From positions 1 to 64,000 of the forward strand of contig OOIN01000014.1 of assembly GCA_900323505.1 (NCBI GenBank): a stretch of 64,000 nucleotides of DNA, read 5' to 3'. Origin of the DNA: Ustilago trichophora (Eukaryota > Basidiomycota > Ustilaginomycetes > Ustilaginales > Ustilaginaceae). The position numbers and the translations under genes are program-made. Under the pieces are notes generated by a model, which worked only from the letters and a program-made list of their open reading frames with translations, was not told the origin of the DNA and searched no databases. Positions 38,893-51,394 of this stretch are shown piece by piece (positions within the stretch are counted from its first letter, which is position 1; each line of letters begins with the position of its first letter).

Positions 38893-41800
38893 GTTGGCTA
38901 GATTGATTTCAAGGGGATGCTGAGCGTTGGTTTTGCAAGAGCGGTAGTGATGTTTCGTCCTTTGTTGGGTTGAAAAGGAAGAAAGAAGTAATGGATTGAT
39001 GAGAAGAGAAGGAATTGAAGATGGTCAAGATGGTTGCTTTTAAGGTTTTTTCTTTGGTCGGCAATGCTCTTGTTCTCTTCGAAGCGATGGCAATGACAGT
39101 GGCAGTGGCAGGGGCAGCGTTGAGCCCTAGGGTCAAAGATCAAGCGGTCGACACTGTAAACCCAAGCAATTCTCGCTAAGTGTCTTTTTGCTTTGCTTCT
39201 TTTCGCTTGCAACACCTTTTCTTTGAGCTGCAAAGGCAACTCGAGGTCAATGCCGTCACCGCCCTCAACCGCTCTTCGTCAGATCAAGTGTCAGTGACGC
39301 AAGCAGGGAATGTGCTCCCGAAGCTTCTTCTTTTTTTTTTTTGTTGCCATCAATGATGTCAGAGTCGAGCCGTTTCAGCATGACTACAATCTTTCCTGTC
39401 CTGCTAACGGAGCAACGATGACGATGCAAGAAAGGGTACTACAGCCGCGTTGAGCTCTAACTAAGTCCAAACTCGCAAATAGGGCTCAACAGAGGTCAAA
39501 TGGCGAGGATGAAAAGCCGACCTTGATTCTGGCTTGCTCGCGAGAAAGACCAACCGACCCTGTAGCAATGACACTACTCTCTGTCAGAAGGCCAATCTTG
39601 GATCTCAGTTCTCAGAGCTGAGTCTTGCTTGCCGGAATAAGACGAAAAGACTAGACCATTTTTTTGGGAGGGTTTGAGAAACGACGTCAAGCTGCGACGG
39701 CATACTGGCATGTGCTACTTCGCCTAAGTTAACTCTTCATACAGTGGAAAGCAAGCGAAGAATCACCCTTCGGTACGCGAGACTCGTTCCGCTCCCTTGC
39801 TCCCTCAGTTCTTCATCCGTCCGGTCAGACTTTGATTAAGGACAGAGAGAGAGGGGGCGAGGGAGAGAGGGAGAGATGGAAGCACACTGACGCAGACCTA
39901 AGACCACATTCGAGACGGTGACGATGTACTGTGCTGCTGTAGAACAATAAGCGGGTTCAAAAAAAAAAAAAAAAAAAAAAGTTTGGCAGCTGACAGTTCT
40001 AACTGAGACACTCTCCAGCACCGATGTACCAGGTGACCGATTAAAGCGGCATACACGGGCAGCATCGACACTAGCAGCAGTATTGAACCTCTTTCCTTCT
40101 CCCTCTCCCTCTCCCTCTCCTCGGCGTATCTTTTACACGAAGCACAAGCGCAGAAGGGATGCAAAAGAAAGGCACCCAGGCAGCGCTTTCCGCTCTCGGT
40201 TTACTGCGAATGCATTTTCTTGCGACGATGCCATTCAACTCTCTCCTCTGGCTTCTTTTCGAGAAAAGCGTTTTGTGACCAAGTTTAGCAACTCTAGGGC
40301 CGTCATCAAGCGACACAAGAGAGAGAGAGAGAGAGAGTACATTAAGCGGGGAAGAGCGGCGACTGTTTTGTGTGTGTGAGGGTGTGACGTGTGAACAAGA
40401 ATGTTGCTTGTCTTGATGTCAAGGGGGGGCGTATTCTGACAGCTGAGTTGTTGGGAAAAATGTGTTTGCTAATTTTTCTTTTTCTTTTTTTTTTTGCCGA
40501 AACGATGACAGCCGCGCCATGATGCCAAAAATAATTTCTTTTTAAGAAAAGTGTGGAGGGAAGGAAAAGAGCAATTGGTTGCGCGCGGAAATGATTCATT
40601 TCATGCAATCGCTTGGCCTTTGCACCTTCCGCATACCCGCTCGTTTATCTGGCATGGTTCCTATTCCAGGCTTCGTCTTGAGCTCCACAAACGGGGGCCA
40701 GGCCGGGCCGTATTTCCCGTCCCTCAATCAATCAGCAGTTCAAGACCGCAGTTACTGTATCGGTCAGCTATGAATCTCTCTCTCTGTGTCTCCACTATAC
40801 TATACAGCGCTTACCACACATACTGTATAGCATATGCCGCACAGACCCCGTTTCTCCCACCCTTTCGCTTTCCTTCTTACGGTGAAAAGGTTGCGATGCT
40901 GTTTGAACGCCGTCCATTTTTGGCCTTCTTTTCCGTTCCGAGAATAGTCCAGAGAATTGAAAGCGCTCGGATGGGAGAGTATTCACCGAAGCGAAAAGCC
41001 TCTTGGGCTCAACGTGTAGCGGTCACTACACTACTCACACTGCTGTGCTCGATTACTTTGTCCCATTTTTTCAGTACAACGGTGAGTTTGCGAGACAGTC
41101 AATGGAAGGCTTGACTTTTTTTTTCGATCTACCACACATTTGGCGTTGCTAACCATGATGAAATTTGGATCTGTGCGACCAGTGAAAGGAGGAGGAATGT
41201 TGGAGGCAAGGTGACGACAATGACAGTATCCATACGTGAACCATTTAATTACTTTTTTTTCTTTTTTCTTTTTACCTCGGTGAGACATCTTTTTCCTTGA
41301 CTCTTTCCCGATGACAGGATGCAAAAGAATCAAAGACCCTTATGATGATGAACAGCCAATGGTGTATACTTAACGACGTCAACACCAGGAGGGCTAAGAA
41401 CATGCCTCTATCCCTGTACCCTACATCCCCAAACCCCGGCTAGCCGCAGGAGGAGGATACGCCGTAGCACATGCCAACAAGCCGATGTTACAACATTGGA
41501 AGCAAAGAACAGCGTCATACTATCTGAATCTAAAACCATACTAACCACGCCACGAGTGCTCGGCTTTTGCTACAGTATCATGGGCACAATTAAGCTACAA
41601 TGTCAAAAATAAATGAGACCTGTTCGTCACCACAATCACAACCCAACCCGACCTTGCGGTAATTCACAACATAGCGAGATTCAACCCGACACGAAACCAC
41701 TTTACGCGCTTACTTCCCCCTCTATCATTGTCATCATCATCATCATCATCTTTGTTGCACACATGGTACAGTACTGTACAGTACTGTATTTCTACGCACT

Positions 41801-41981
41801 GTAAAAGGACTGTATGTATGCACGCGATCGATACAGTACAAATTTAAGAATGTTCTGCATAAAGTACCATAGAATCATGACACGAGCAAAGTCGGAGTAA
41901 TTTTAGTGTCTTTTGGTTGTTGCACTTCGCAAAGTTACCTTCTAATGTCATACAATGGTTTTCGGAGGGGGCTCACTTTAC
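38893..41981. other. Long gene-poor region
   Basis: This 3.1-kb stretch has no convincing complete gene. It includes a run of 22 A at 39959-39980, a (GA)n tract at 40319-40337, CTCCCT repeats near 40097-40122, GA-rich sequence at 39841-39872, an ATC-type trinucleotide run near 41733-41751 and TACTG repeats at 41766-41789. ORFs such as 40551-41114 (+) do not start with ATG and show no domain. Near 41415-41460 the minus strand could end a protein (AYPPPAASRGLGM then stop), but no matching upstream exon was established. Confidence 0.5.
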
Positions 41982-42208
41982 CTGTTGTAGAAAGGTCCTC
42001 GAGATGAAAGAATCGCACTGTATCTTTGATTGTATCAAGATACAGTTCATCTAACTTATGCAGATTCTCGTCGAATCTAGGCGGAAAGAGAGGAGATTCA
42101 GGGTTCTGTATATGGTAGTAGAATACGATGCTTTGTTTGCCATGGAAATTGTCGCTTGACCTGACCAGCACTTCGGGCACGCTTTCGGTGGGGAAATTTC
42201 TCCTGTTC
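41982..42208 (-). other. Candidate internal exon, overlapped by a CxxCxGxG ORF
   Basis: A minus-strand open segment is bounded by an acceptor-like TTGTGCAG (ending 42209) and a donor-like CAG/GTAAAG (41981). It reads as a plausible protein: NFPTESVPEVLVRSSDNFHG, then SIVFYYHIQNPESPLFPPRF and DELYLDTIKDTVRFFHLEDL. In another frame of the same DNA, an ATG ORF at 42242-42051 (63 codons) contains CTSCAGTG and CPKC, a pattern like half of a DnaJ-type zinc motif. The two readings compete; neither was connected to flanking exons. Confidence 0.25.
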
Positions 42209-44143
42209 CTGCACAACTCGTACAGTCACTTGGAGAATGCATCCGTGCAGAAGCAAGACATACAGTGTAAGATGATGGACTTGTATTGTCGCTTTAGACT
42301 AAAACCGTACAAATGACGTTGTCTCCGTATGAAACTGAGACACCGGCAGCCGCCATCCGATGCAAGAGGAAGCTAGTGAAGCCGGCAATATCTTGTTTGA
42401 GAAGGGGCAGGGGTGGAACACGTGATCGAACGTTGCTCTTTCTCCCTTTCTCTCCCTCTGTCCCTCTCTTTTCCTCTCTCTCTCTCTCTCGTTCGTTCTC
42501 TCTCCGTATGTGTGTAGGTGTGTGTAGTTGTACAAATGCCAATAATCGGCACAACAAGCCAACGCCGAATTTCCCTCTCTTCCTCAACTTGCTTCTCCAG
42601 TAGTTGTTCTAGGTCGTGGAGAGGCGAAAACACCTCGCCCTGACACCCATCTTGTAACTTTTTCTTGTGTTTAATTTTCATTGCCGACCAATGGGCAGCA
42701 TCAGTACTTTGCTCTTTCTTTTGTCAATCAGGCATTAACTTAGATCAGTCAATGGAAGCGCCGAGCCTGATTCCATGGCCAATTATCAAATTATCGTCAA
42801 AGTAACGAGCGATGTTTGACAGCCGAAACTTCTCTTTCTTGAAGTTGATGAAAAGGAAGAGGATGTGAGACATGTTTTTCCGTTTTCCGCATGTACAGTA
42901 ATTTCTTTCCCACTTGAAAATGGTAATAAAATTCCCGAATTTACTTGGAATTTGGCGAAAGCGAGAGACAAGATTGGGAATGTGGAGTTTGTACTGGATT
43001 GTATTTTGGTATTCATCGTCACATTTTCCTCGGTTTCTGGTGCGATGTACAGTGAAGATAGGGATGTAGGTTATTGGACAGTACCGTACCATAGACGGAG
43101 GAGAGATGAGGAGTATGGGTTAGGATTCCGACGGATAGATCAAGAGCGAAATAAAGAAACACATACACCCACCAGCAAAAAAGCAAGATGAATAACTAAA
43201 TCATCTCACTCCGTTACACTATCACCCCAACCCTCTCTCTCTCTCTCTCCCTCTCTCTTTCTCTCTCTCTCACACACTCACACGCATCGTTCTTCTTACG
43301 GTACATGGGATGATACGTGTACAAACACCTTATTTTTAATCAACATTTCGTAAAGCACTGTTGTCGTTGTTGTTTAAATATTTATTTATTTTTGTTTTTT
43401 TTTTTTGATGAGACATGAGAGTTTTGACTGGTAAATTTTCGAAACGTACAGTAAGTACTGTAGATATTGACGGGTGCCAATGTGCAATAACAAACCGGCG
43501 TCAGCATCTGCACGGTGCTCACTCGATAATCACACCTTTCTTACGAGAAGATGTATCTACAAAGAAACCGATCTCAACCATGACCACCACCACTGTACAG
43601 TATTTGCCCCAGCCATTCCACTCGCACTTCCCACACACTCAACATAAACGTCATCATCCAAAAAAAAAACTCGCCCTACAACACTGTACCGTATGCACTT
43701 TAACCCCTCATCCCTTTCAAACCCACCATCCAACCCTCTGTTTCTTTTCTTCTTCAACTCCCCCTCCTATCACCATTCCCAACCAAACCATACCCCCTAC
43801 TCATCAACTACTCTACATCCCATCACACTCTCAAAAAACACACTAGATAGAAAATCAAACATTAAAAAGCAAAGACCCAATAATGATCCATCAAAGCCTT
43901 CACAATTGCCCCAACATTTCAACAAACGGGCACCAGGCCTAGCACAAAAAAAAAAAAAAAACAAAAAAAAAGCCAGAAAGAAAAACAAAAGCCAATAGAA
44001 ATGATATATATGTACAACAACAACAATGAAACACTGATAAAAATGAGAGACCAAAGAATAGAAAAGACCTGTACGAAATAGATGGCTGGCATAGCACACG
44101 TTTTGATTTTGTTTCTTCCATGTGATTATTTTTTTTTGGAAGC
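42209..44143. other. Gene-poor region with CT-rich tracts
   Basis: This stretch contains CT-rich tracts at 42437-42503 and 43232-43271, A/T-rich DNA near 43370-43400 and several TACTGT-like words (about 42893, 43447, 43594, 43684). The last few hundred bases are A-rich and probably the WC-1 3'-UTR. An ORF at 42745-43092 (-) is AT-rich with no recognised domain. Confidence 0.5.
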
Positions 44144-47100
44144 TTAAGCTTCGGCGGATCCAGAACCACGACGAGATTCACTACCACTAGCGGTATTGCT
44201 GCCGTTGTTGGAGCCATCTTTTTCCGAGGTGTCGCCGGAGGTGGTCGTGGTAGCTGTGGTCTCGTCCGAGGCGTCACCGGAGCCAGAGCGTCCGTCGTTG
44301 GGAGCTCGTTCGGCAAAGGGCGATATTTCCGAGCCGGAACTGCTGCTACTGCCCCGATCGGTGCTGCTGCCGGCATGGAGGTAGGCCAAGGTGGCTGAGG
44401 GGCGAAGATGCTGTCGATGTCCATGACCGTGGTCAGGTCGTCGTTTGATCGGGCTCGACGCTTGTATGTGAGGCACAACCATCTTTTGACCGTTGCCAAA
44501 CGATGATGGATCCGTGTGCCCGCTGCGACGACATCCGCCGATCAATGTCGGACTCTGCGGCGTCGAAAGCTTGACACCATTGCTAGGCAAGCCTTGGACG
44601 CCGGCAGCAAAGTGATCCCTCGACTGGCGACGCAGCGCACGGATCTCGTCCTTGAGACGACGGTTGACATTCTTGAGCTGATGCATCTCAAAGACCCACG
44701 AGCTGCTGCGGTACGTTGACAACTCGGCAAACACCGAGGTGAGCGAGTCGACACTTGTGCCAGTCGCATCAAAGGCCGGCTGGGGACCACCTTTGGGATA
44801 TGCCACGTTGGGAATCATCCACGAGCTTTCCGCCGATGCACGCTGGACGTGGACAAAAACGGTGGGCAGCGCGGGGCCCGCAGCTGCCGAAGAAGGATAG
44901 AACGACGAAAACACGGGCGTAGTGTTGCGCACACCATCACCCATCAGGTGCGAGACGCTCATGGCCTGACTGCTACGAAGTGCTTGCAACAGCGAAGGCG
45001 CAGCTTCGTAGTTGGTCACCTCGAGCACGTGACGACCAAAGACGTCCTTGCTGTCGCAGTTGAGCACTTCGGCGATCGGACCGGTCGTGCTGAGAAAGAT
45101 GCCATCGATCGAGAGCTTGGACCAGAACGAAGGTTGCGCCGACTCGGCACCACGACGAACGTGCTCCCACGCCAAGTTGTACACGGGGCGAGGTCGACCG
45201 CTCGAGATGACAACCTTGCGGCCCTTGCCTTGCTCAAGATGCAGCTTGCCGGTGCTCTCAATCCATCGATGACCGTCGTGTTTGTGGCGCATACGGAAGA
45301 TCAGATTGACACGCGGGCCAGCTTGACCACCGCCACCTTTTGTGAGAGGATTGGCAATCCCCTCGGTACGAAGATTGCGCGAAGCAGCTGCAGCAATGCT
45401 GGCATTGCTCGTGGAATCCTTGAGCTCGCGGAAGACGGGCACGACATCACTGGGATGGCAAAACTCCGAGATCGACTTGCCAATCACCTCCTCGGCAGAG
45501 TAGCCAAGGATGCGCTCGATCGATGGCGACACGTAAAGGAAAGTACCTTTGAGCGAAAGCACATAGATGAGGTCGTGCGAATTCTCCAGCAGCACCCGCG
45601 ACCACTGTTTGGCGTCGCAGGGACCGACGCCGTGAATGAGGTCGAGAATGTCGGCGGCAATGGCAGCTTGCTTAGAGGCCTCGGCGTCCGCATCCTTGAT
45701 CATCTCGTCGGAGCCTAGGATGGCCGAAGGAGGAGGATCGTTGACGGATCGGTAGTTGACGAGGTACGAGCCGTCCTCCTTGCGCTCGAGGATCGCGCCG
45801 GGCTGTTCAACCAAGTCGACTTGGAAACCGACGAGGAAATCGACCTGAGACGGGTCAGACCACGAGACGGGAACGACGGTGACCAAGTTGATGAAAGGAC
45901 TGCCATCCTTTCGGTAGTTGATAAGACTCGCCTGGCATTCACGGAAGCCGGTCAAGTGTCGCTTGAGATGCTCAACGGCGCGGTTGTCGGTGTGCTGACG
46001 CTCGGCACCCGCCTCAAGAGGCACGCCGGGTGTCTGGAGGAAACGACAATTCTTGCCGAGAATCTCATGCAGAGTGTAGCCGGTGAGATGGCAGAAGGTC
46101 TCGCTGGCGTAGATGAGCGGCTGTTCCGGGTGGCGAGCATCCGAGATGGCAAACGAACAAGATAGATCGACGGGGCCAAGTGCGATGCTCGGGTTGGGTC
46201 GCGTGATGGCCCTCGAGAGAATGCCGAGGACGTCTACACCCGAAGACGAGTACTTGTTCGATGTGGGGACCGCCTCGCCGGAAGAGGTGTTGAAGTTGCC
46301 CTGGTAGACGGAAGAAGGTGCATCGAGACCATTCGCACTGCCGTTGCCAGCAGCGGCTCCGCCAGTCTGCATGAAGCTGTTGGAACGACTATCGAGCATC
46401 TTTTGTGGCGACAGGCTAGATGACGACACGGATGAGCCCGAAGAGTCGTTCATGAACGAAACACTGCGCGATGTCATCGGCATGGCCTGCTGAGGACTGG
46501 CGCTGATCTGTCCACTGTCGCCGTTCAAGCCTCGCTTGGCACCTCGGCCAGCAACAGGAGTGAAGCCGCCGATGCCTTGTGCGGCCGGATTCTGTGGAGT
46601 GAGCGGGAAGCCTTGCTGGGGAGGCATCATATTGGTGGCACCCTGCTTGGCGGTTTGCCTTGAGAGACGTCGACGCTCTTGAAGACTGAGGTTGGCTTTG
46701 GCGGCGTTGGGAGCAGTGATGCCACGGTGCATGGGGGGTGGGTTGCGCTTAAAGGTCGAGACGCGAGGGATCGAAGAGGTGCTGCGCCTGCCAACGCCAT
46801 TGGGACCTGGTGCAGTGCTGACGCTCATGAGCTGTGTATGATGAGCAGCGATCTGATCGCGGTATGAAGCTGCCATGTCGCGGGCACCTTTGACGCCACT
46901 GTCGGTAGCGCCATTCTGTTGCGCCGATGGCATGGACATGGGCATGTGACTATTATGGAGCTGAGATGGGGCATTGACGCTATTGCCGTTGCCGTTGCCG
47001 TTGCCGTTGGCATTGGCATTGGCATTGTTCTCAGAAGCGGAGACATTGCCAAAGTCGAAGCTGGGGGCACCACTGGCTGCAGCGGCAGCATTGTTGATAT

Positions 47101-47473
47101 CCCAAGAATCCATGAGGTCATTGCCAAAGGAGTCGCCATAGTTGCTGCCGTACATGAGCGAATTGGACTGGCTCATGAGGGTGGAGCCATTCATCATGTC
47201 GAGACCGCCATTGTTGATGAGATTGGCACCGTCGAGGCCGCCATTCATGCCCTGATCGGAGAAGGAGGAGACCATATCACCGTTGAGGGCGAGCAGGGAT
47301 GCATCGCCGCCGACTTGGGTGGAGGCATGGGTGGCGATGGGATTGCCGAGATTGTCATTGGTGGTGGTGGCGGTGATGGTAGTAGTAGTGGGGTTGGTGG
47401 AGGAGATAGGATTGGCGACCTCTGCCTGGGAAGGAGAGGAGATGAAAGCATCAAAGTCAAAAGTGTCGGCCAT
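44144..47473 (-). CDS. WCO1: White Collar-1-type blue-light photoreceptor
   Basis: This is a photoreceptor/transcription regulator of 1109 residues that partners a White Collar-2 GATA protein. A disordered Asn/Ser-rich N-terminus (1-425) precedes a LOV domain (about 428-550): the flavin motif GKNCRFLQ carries the photo-adduct Cys at about 476, with FINLVTVVPVSW and VGFQVDLVEQP as the following strands. A second PAS domain starts near 625 (SHDLIYVLSLKGTFLYVSPS, ERILGYSAEEVIGKS) and a third PAS-like region follows near 780-900. A coiled segment NVNRRLKDEIRALRRQSRD near 975 may dimerise. No GATA zinc finger is present, as in known basidiomycete WC-1 proteins. A possible nuclear signal is SPIKRRPDHGH. 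The tail is Ser/Gly-rich. Confidence 0.92.
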   Translation of the reverse strand: MADTFDFDAFISSPSQAEVANPISSTNPTTTTITATTTNDNLGNPIATHASTQVGGDASLLALNGDMVSSFSDQGMNGGLDGANLINNGGLDMMNGSTLMSQSNSLMYGSNYGDSFGNDLMDSWDINNAAAAASGAPSFDFGNVSASENNANANANGNGNGNGNSVNAPSQLHNSHMPMSMPSAQQNGATDSGVKGARDMAASYRDQIAAHHTQLMSVSTAPGPNGVGRRSTSSIPRVSTFKRNPPPMHRGITAPNAAKANLSLQERRRLSRQTAKQGATNMMPPQQGFPLTPQNPAAQGIGGFTPVAGRGAKRGLNGDSGQISASPQQAMPMTSRSVSFMNDSSGSSVSSSSLSPQKMLDSRSNSFMQTGGAAAGNGSANGLDAPSSVYQGNFNTSSGEAVPTSNKYSSSGVDVLGILSRAITRPNPSIALGPVDLSCSFAISDARHPEQPLIYASETFCHLTGYTLHEILGKNCRFLQTPGVPLEAGAERQHTDNRAVEHLKRHLTGFRECQASLINYRKDGSPFINLVTVVPVSWSDPSQVDFLVGFQVDLVEQPGAILERKEDGSYLVNYRSVNDPPPSAILGSDEMIKDADAEASKQAAIAADILDLIHGVGPCDAKQWSRVLLENSHDLIYVLSLKGTFLYVSPSIERILGYSAEEVIGKSISEFCHPSDVVPVFRELKDSTSNASIAAAASRNLRTEGIANPLTKGGGGQAGPRVNLIFRMRHKHDGHRWIESTGKLHLEQGKGRKVVISSGRPRPVYNLAWEHVRRGAESAQPSFWSKLSIDGIFLSTTGPIAEVLNCDSKDVFGRHVLEVTNYEAAPSLLQALRSSQAMSVSHLMGDGVRNTTPVFSSFYPSSAAAGPALPTVFVHVQRASAESSWMIPNVAYPKGGPQPAFDATGTSVDSLTSVFAELSTYRSSSWVFEMHQLKNVNRRLKDEIRALRRQSRDHFAAGVQGLPSNGVKLSTPQSPTLIGGCRRSGHTDPSSFGNGQKMVVPHIQASSPIKRRPDHGHGHRQHLRPSATLAYLHAGSSTDRGSSSSSGSEISPFAERAPNDGRSGSGDASDETTATTTTSGDTSEKDGSNNGSNTASGSESRRGSGSAEA

Positions 47474-49564
47474 ATTCAGACAGGGGGAAAGATGTTGCTG
47501 CCTACGAGTAGAAGTAGCAACGATGAATGAAAAGAGTTTTCTTAAAAGGGGCCTTCCTTTTCAGAGACTGGTATACGAGAGTAGGTATCGATCTGCGAGG
47601 AGAGGATGGGTGAAGAGGAACGAGAAGCCTTGGGATACGATCAGAAGAGCGCTGGCGTAACGAATCGGACGCCTGGAGACAGAGGAATTGCGCTGGACAG
47701 AAGAGAGAGTAGCTATGCGACTGGGAAAGAAGCTGGTACCTAGATTCTCTCGAGAACAAAAAGGACTAGTCTGGTGAAAACCGTCCTTGGCTCAGATGAT
47801 CGTGAAGGCGAGAAAGGGGTGAGGAGAGAGTGATGCGAAAAGGATCGCGAGAAAGCTAATAAAGAGATGGCAGAGCGATGTCGGCTGCCTGGAAAAAGAT
47901 CGAACAGATGTTGGGCTAGGGAATGGTTGTGGTTGTGGCGAAAGCGCTACGGGCGCTGAAACGTTGAAAGCCTAGCTCTCACTTTGCTGCAAACTGTAAT
48001 TCAGATGCAGCGGAAGGTTTTGTTGTGGGCGAGGCTGCAACGCTCAGAACCTTTTGGCAAGTGGTGGCGATGAAATGATCGTCCGTTTGCTGTCAGGAGA
48101 AGAGTCGAGTGACGCAGTGATGGAGTCTGCCTAAGATGAGGGCTTGAGTTGGATGACTTGTGATGGAGGCGATTCAGATGTACGCAGCATCAAAGCCAGT
48201 CTGACTCAGAGTTGTGAATGTGGTAGAGGAGGAGAAGAGACTCGGGAGGCAAAGTTGTGGAGGGTTGGGAGAAAGAAGCGTGCAGAAGATTGCGAGTCAA
48301 GGATGGATTGAAGCCGAGGTTGGTGGTAAAGAGAGGTGTGTTTTATTGGGATGGTAGCTGAATGGAGCTGATGAGAAGCGAAAGGTAGAGTAGCCTAGCG
48401 ATATCGGAGGCTGTGATGATTAGATGCCCAAAGAGGGGCGGGGGTTGTTGAGTTGCTGATAGTGTTTGGAGGTGATCTAGATCTTGATCAGCATTGAGAG
48501 TGACCGAACAAGTGGATAGAATGGTGGTTAAGAGTCAGGCTGTAAATCCGATCATTGCCACCAGTATATTCACGCCAACGGGTTGTGACCTCTGGTCTTG
48601 TGCCTCGATTGAATGTCGCGCGCAGCAGCAAGTCGACTAGGCACCGCGTGAGTGTTGTTTGGGCGTCGAGTTGGAAAACTTTTTGTTGTGAATTGAAACA
48701 GAGCCGCGCGCACCTCGTATGTCGACGCAGAACTTGTACACTTTGTTCGATCCATGCTTGTGTCACAGGATACCAACAAGCTTGTACCACAGTCTTGAGT
48801 ACCGAGATTCCTCATGGATATGTATTTGAACTTAGCGCATGTTGCTTTCTCATTTGATGAGAGCGAGGGTCAAGGGAGGATACAACAAGCGCAAGCACTG
48901 GAGTCCGAGCCGTCAAAAAGCTTGCACGGCGGCCATTTCGGCAGCAGATTGCCAAAGGCATGCACCGATGGTGGTGGAAAAAATCCAGGGCCACACTGAT
49001 CAACTGCCTTGCAACTCATTGTCAGAGCCAAGAATCTGCGTCATATTGTGCGTCAACGTGAGAGGCAACGATTTTTATTATTCAAAGGATATAAGCTTTC
49101 TTTGTTATGTCGTGAAACACAGGCACAAGAACCAGAGGAGACGCTTCTTGTTTGCATTCGATTCGATCTTCGGCTGTCTTTGGCGTGTGCAATCGAGCGC
49201 GTCGTATCGTACGTACCAACTGGAAACCACAACGACGCAGCCAAGGATCGGCCTTGGTCTATAATAAAGCGACGGAAACCGTTTCAAAAGAGCGGGCTTA
49301 CAATTTCTCGACTTGGAAAAGCAATTACAGTGTACATTCATTCCTTTCAGTCGACATTCCGTACGGTACCCAAATTCTATCCAGTAGAATCGTTACAGTA
49401 TGTTGTTGCACAGAAATGCAAAGTTGACGCCTCTGCTTGGACCCTAGGGTTCACAAACTTGCAGCCGGGTCCGACACGGTCCGCGCGCGCGCGCACATAC
49501 AACAGCCACAGAAGACCCTGTTGTTTCGGACCCGCACAGCGATCAAACACGCGATGTGCCTTTT

Positions 49565-49596
<32 letters not shown>

Positions 49597-50172
49597 CCCA
49601 CTTTCTTATATCTTTGCGCCAACATCTACGCCTTTGCTTCGACGCTCTCGACCTCTCCCGAAAGAGTGGCTTCATGTTATCGTCTCAACACCCTGAGCAT
49701 GTTTCATTTGAGCAACACGACCAAGAGCATTCTCAAGCGTCTACGATACACAGAACTGCACATGCATCGATAAAAAAGTGCGCGCAACTGCGAATTGAAA
49801 TCCACTCTTTTAGACGTCGACTGTGTTTCTTAGTTTGAGTCGTTTGCAGAGACATAGATGTAAGGAGCTTTGATTCGACCTTGACACAGAGAGCAGGCTT
49901 TGCCGCGAAAAAAATTCCAATCGTACGTGTTAGACTCGCTTCTCCTGCGATCGCCGATTTTAAAGAGTAGATCTGTAAGGCAATCCCGATCGAAGACCGC
50001 ACGGCCGCGTGATTTCAAAAGAGAAGATCAAAACGACATCTCCTCGCTCGAAACACACAGACACACAAACGGTCATCAACAGCAATCGTCTTGTTATCCT
50101 TCTTCTTTCACTACACAATCCTCTTCCAGCTTCTACTTGCTCCTTCCTTTCCCAAGAGGTAGCATTGCAACC
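47474..50172. other. Large divergent promoter region WC-1 / FIP1
   Basis: This 2.7-kb spacer holds both 5' regions. It contains a (CT)13 tract at 49571-49597 and a (GC) run at 49483-49492. The FIP1 frame is open upstream to 49900 without an in-frame ATG. A 254-codon frame at 49009-49773 (+) has no ATG start and no domain. No gene is supported. Confidence 0.5.
49571..49597. repeat. (TC)13 microsatellite upstream of FIP1
   Basis: A perfect dinucleotide tract about 580 bp upstream of the FIP1 ATG. Confidence 0.9.
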
Positions 50173-51359
50173 ATGGAGGACGACGATGACGCTTTCTTGT
50201 ACGGCGACGAGCCTGCCGCTGCTTCCAACACCACCACTTTCAAGCCACAAGATGCGCCAAACGGTGCAACAACTGCTGCCGCTCCAAGCGACAATACAGC
50301 TGTCAACGCTGCAACCGCCAAGCATGAAAATGCTGCAGACGTAGAGAACGACGAGGACGAGAACGATGACGACGACGACGACGATGACGATGACGATGAC
50401 GATGATGACGATAAAGACGAGGACAGCGATTCCGACATCGAGTTTATCATCGACGCAACACAAGAGTCACAGCAGCCTCCGCCGCGTCAAGGCTTCCAAC
50501 GTACAGGTGTACCCGGTGCACGACCGCTGCCCAACCAGAGCACTCCCCAGCGTCCTCAATCCACTCTTACATCCGAATACACCCCATTGTCTCGATCACA
50601 GCTTCTAGCCAATGCCAGCCCTGCTACGGCATCCGCTAGTGGCGCCGCCGCCGCTCAGCCAGCAGGTCTCTCCTCGTCAGGACCTCCTCCCCTTCCTCTT
50701 CCCGGTGCCCCTCCTGTCAAGCCTCAGACTGTACTCGATGGCGTCGGCCCCGAAGGCGGTCCTCCCTCTGTCCCATCCACCGCGCCCCCACTCAATCTCT
50801 CTCCCGGACCCCAAGACCGCGCATATCCTAAACCCCAAGACGCCGTCGAGGAAGAAGAATCCTCAACCCAAGACATCTTTGACATTGACCTTGATTCCTT
50901 CCCCGAAAAGCCATGGAGGCGATATGGCGCCGACCTCACCGACTACTTCAACTACGGCTTCAATGAAGAATCCTGGAGCGTGTGGCGTGGCAAAAAGGAG
51001 CGTATGACAGATGCCAGAAAGCAGGCAGAGAACAGCATGTTTGGTGGCGCTTCCAACGGCGCAGATATGATGCCCAACATGCAACAGATGATGGCTATGA
51101 TGCCACCACCGCAAGCTATGCAGGCTATGATGGGTCAGAATGGTGGAGCTCCAGGTGGACCCATGGGAATGCCGCCTATGCCACCTGATCAGATGATGGC
51201 CATGATGGCCAGCATGTCGGGCATGCCTGGAATGCCTCCCATGCCTCCCATGGGCAATATGCAGCAGATGAGCGGCCGAGGGATGAATCCCATGATGATG
51301 CCCGGTATGTTTGGCGCTCAGCCGACCAACGGTGGTCCCGGACCTTCTGGAAACGATCC

Positions 51360-51394
<35 letters not shown>

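Noticed and set aside
38017..38901. 294-codon plus-strand ORF opposite the His-rich protein
   Set aside because: It is an antisense artefact; the minus strand has the better codon use and His/Glu pattern.
40551..41114. 187-codon plus frame in the gene desert
   Set aside because: It has no ATG start, no domain and repeat-like sequence.
44144..47473. Search for a GATA zinc finger in White Collar-1
   Set aside because: No CxxC...CxxC pair is present in the translation; its absence is normal for basidiomycete WC-1.
49009..49773. 254-codon plus frame upstream of FIP1
   Set aside because: It starts at TTG, runs through a CT microsatellite and has no domain; likely chance openness.
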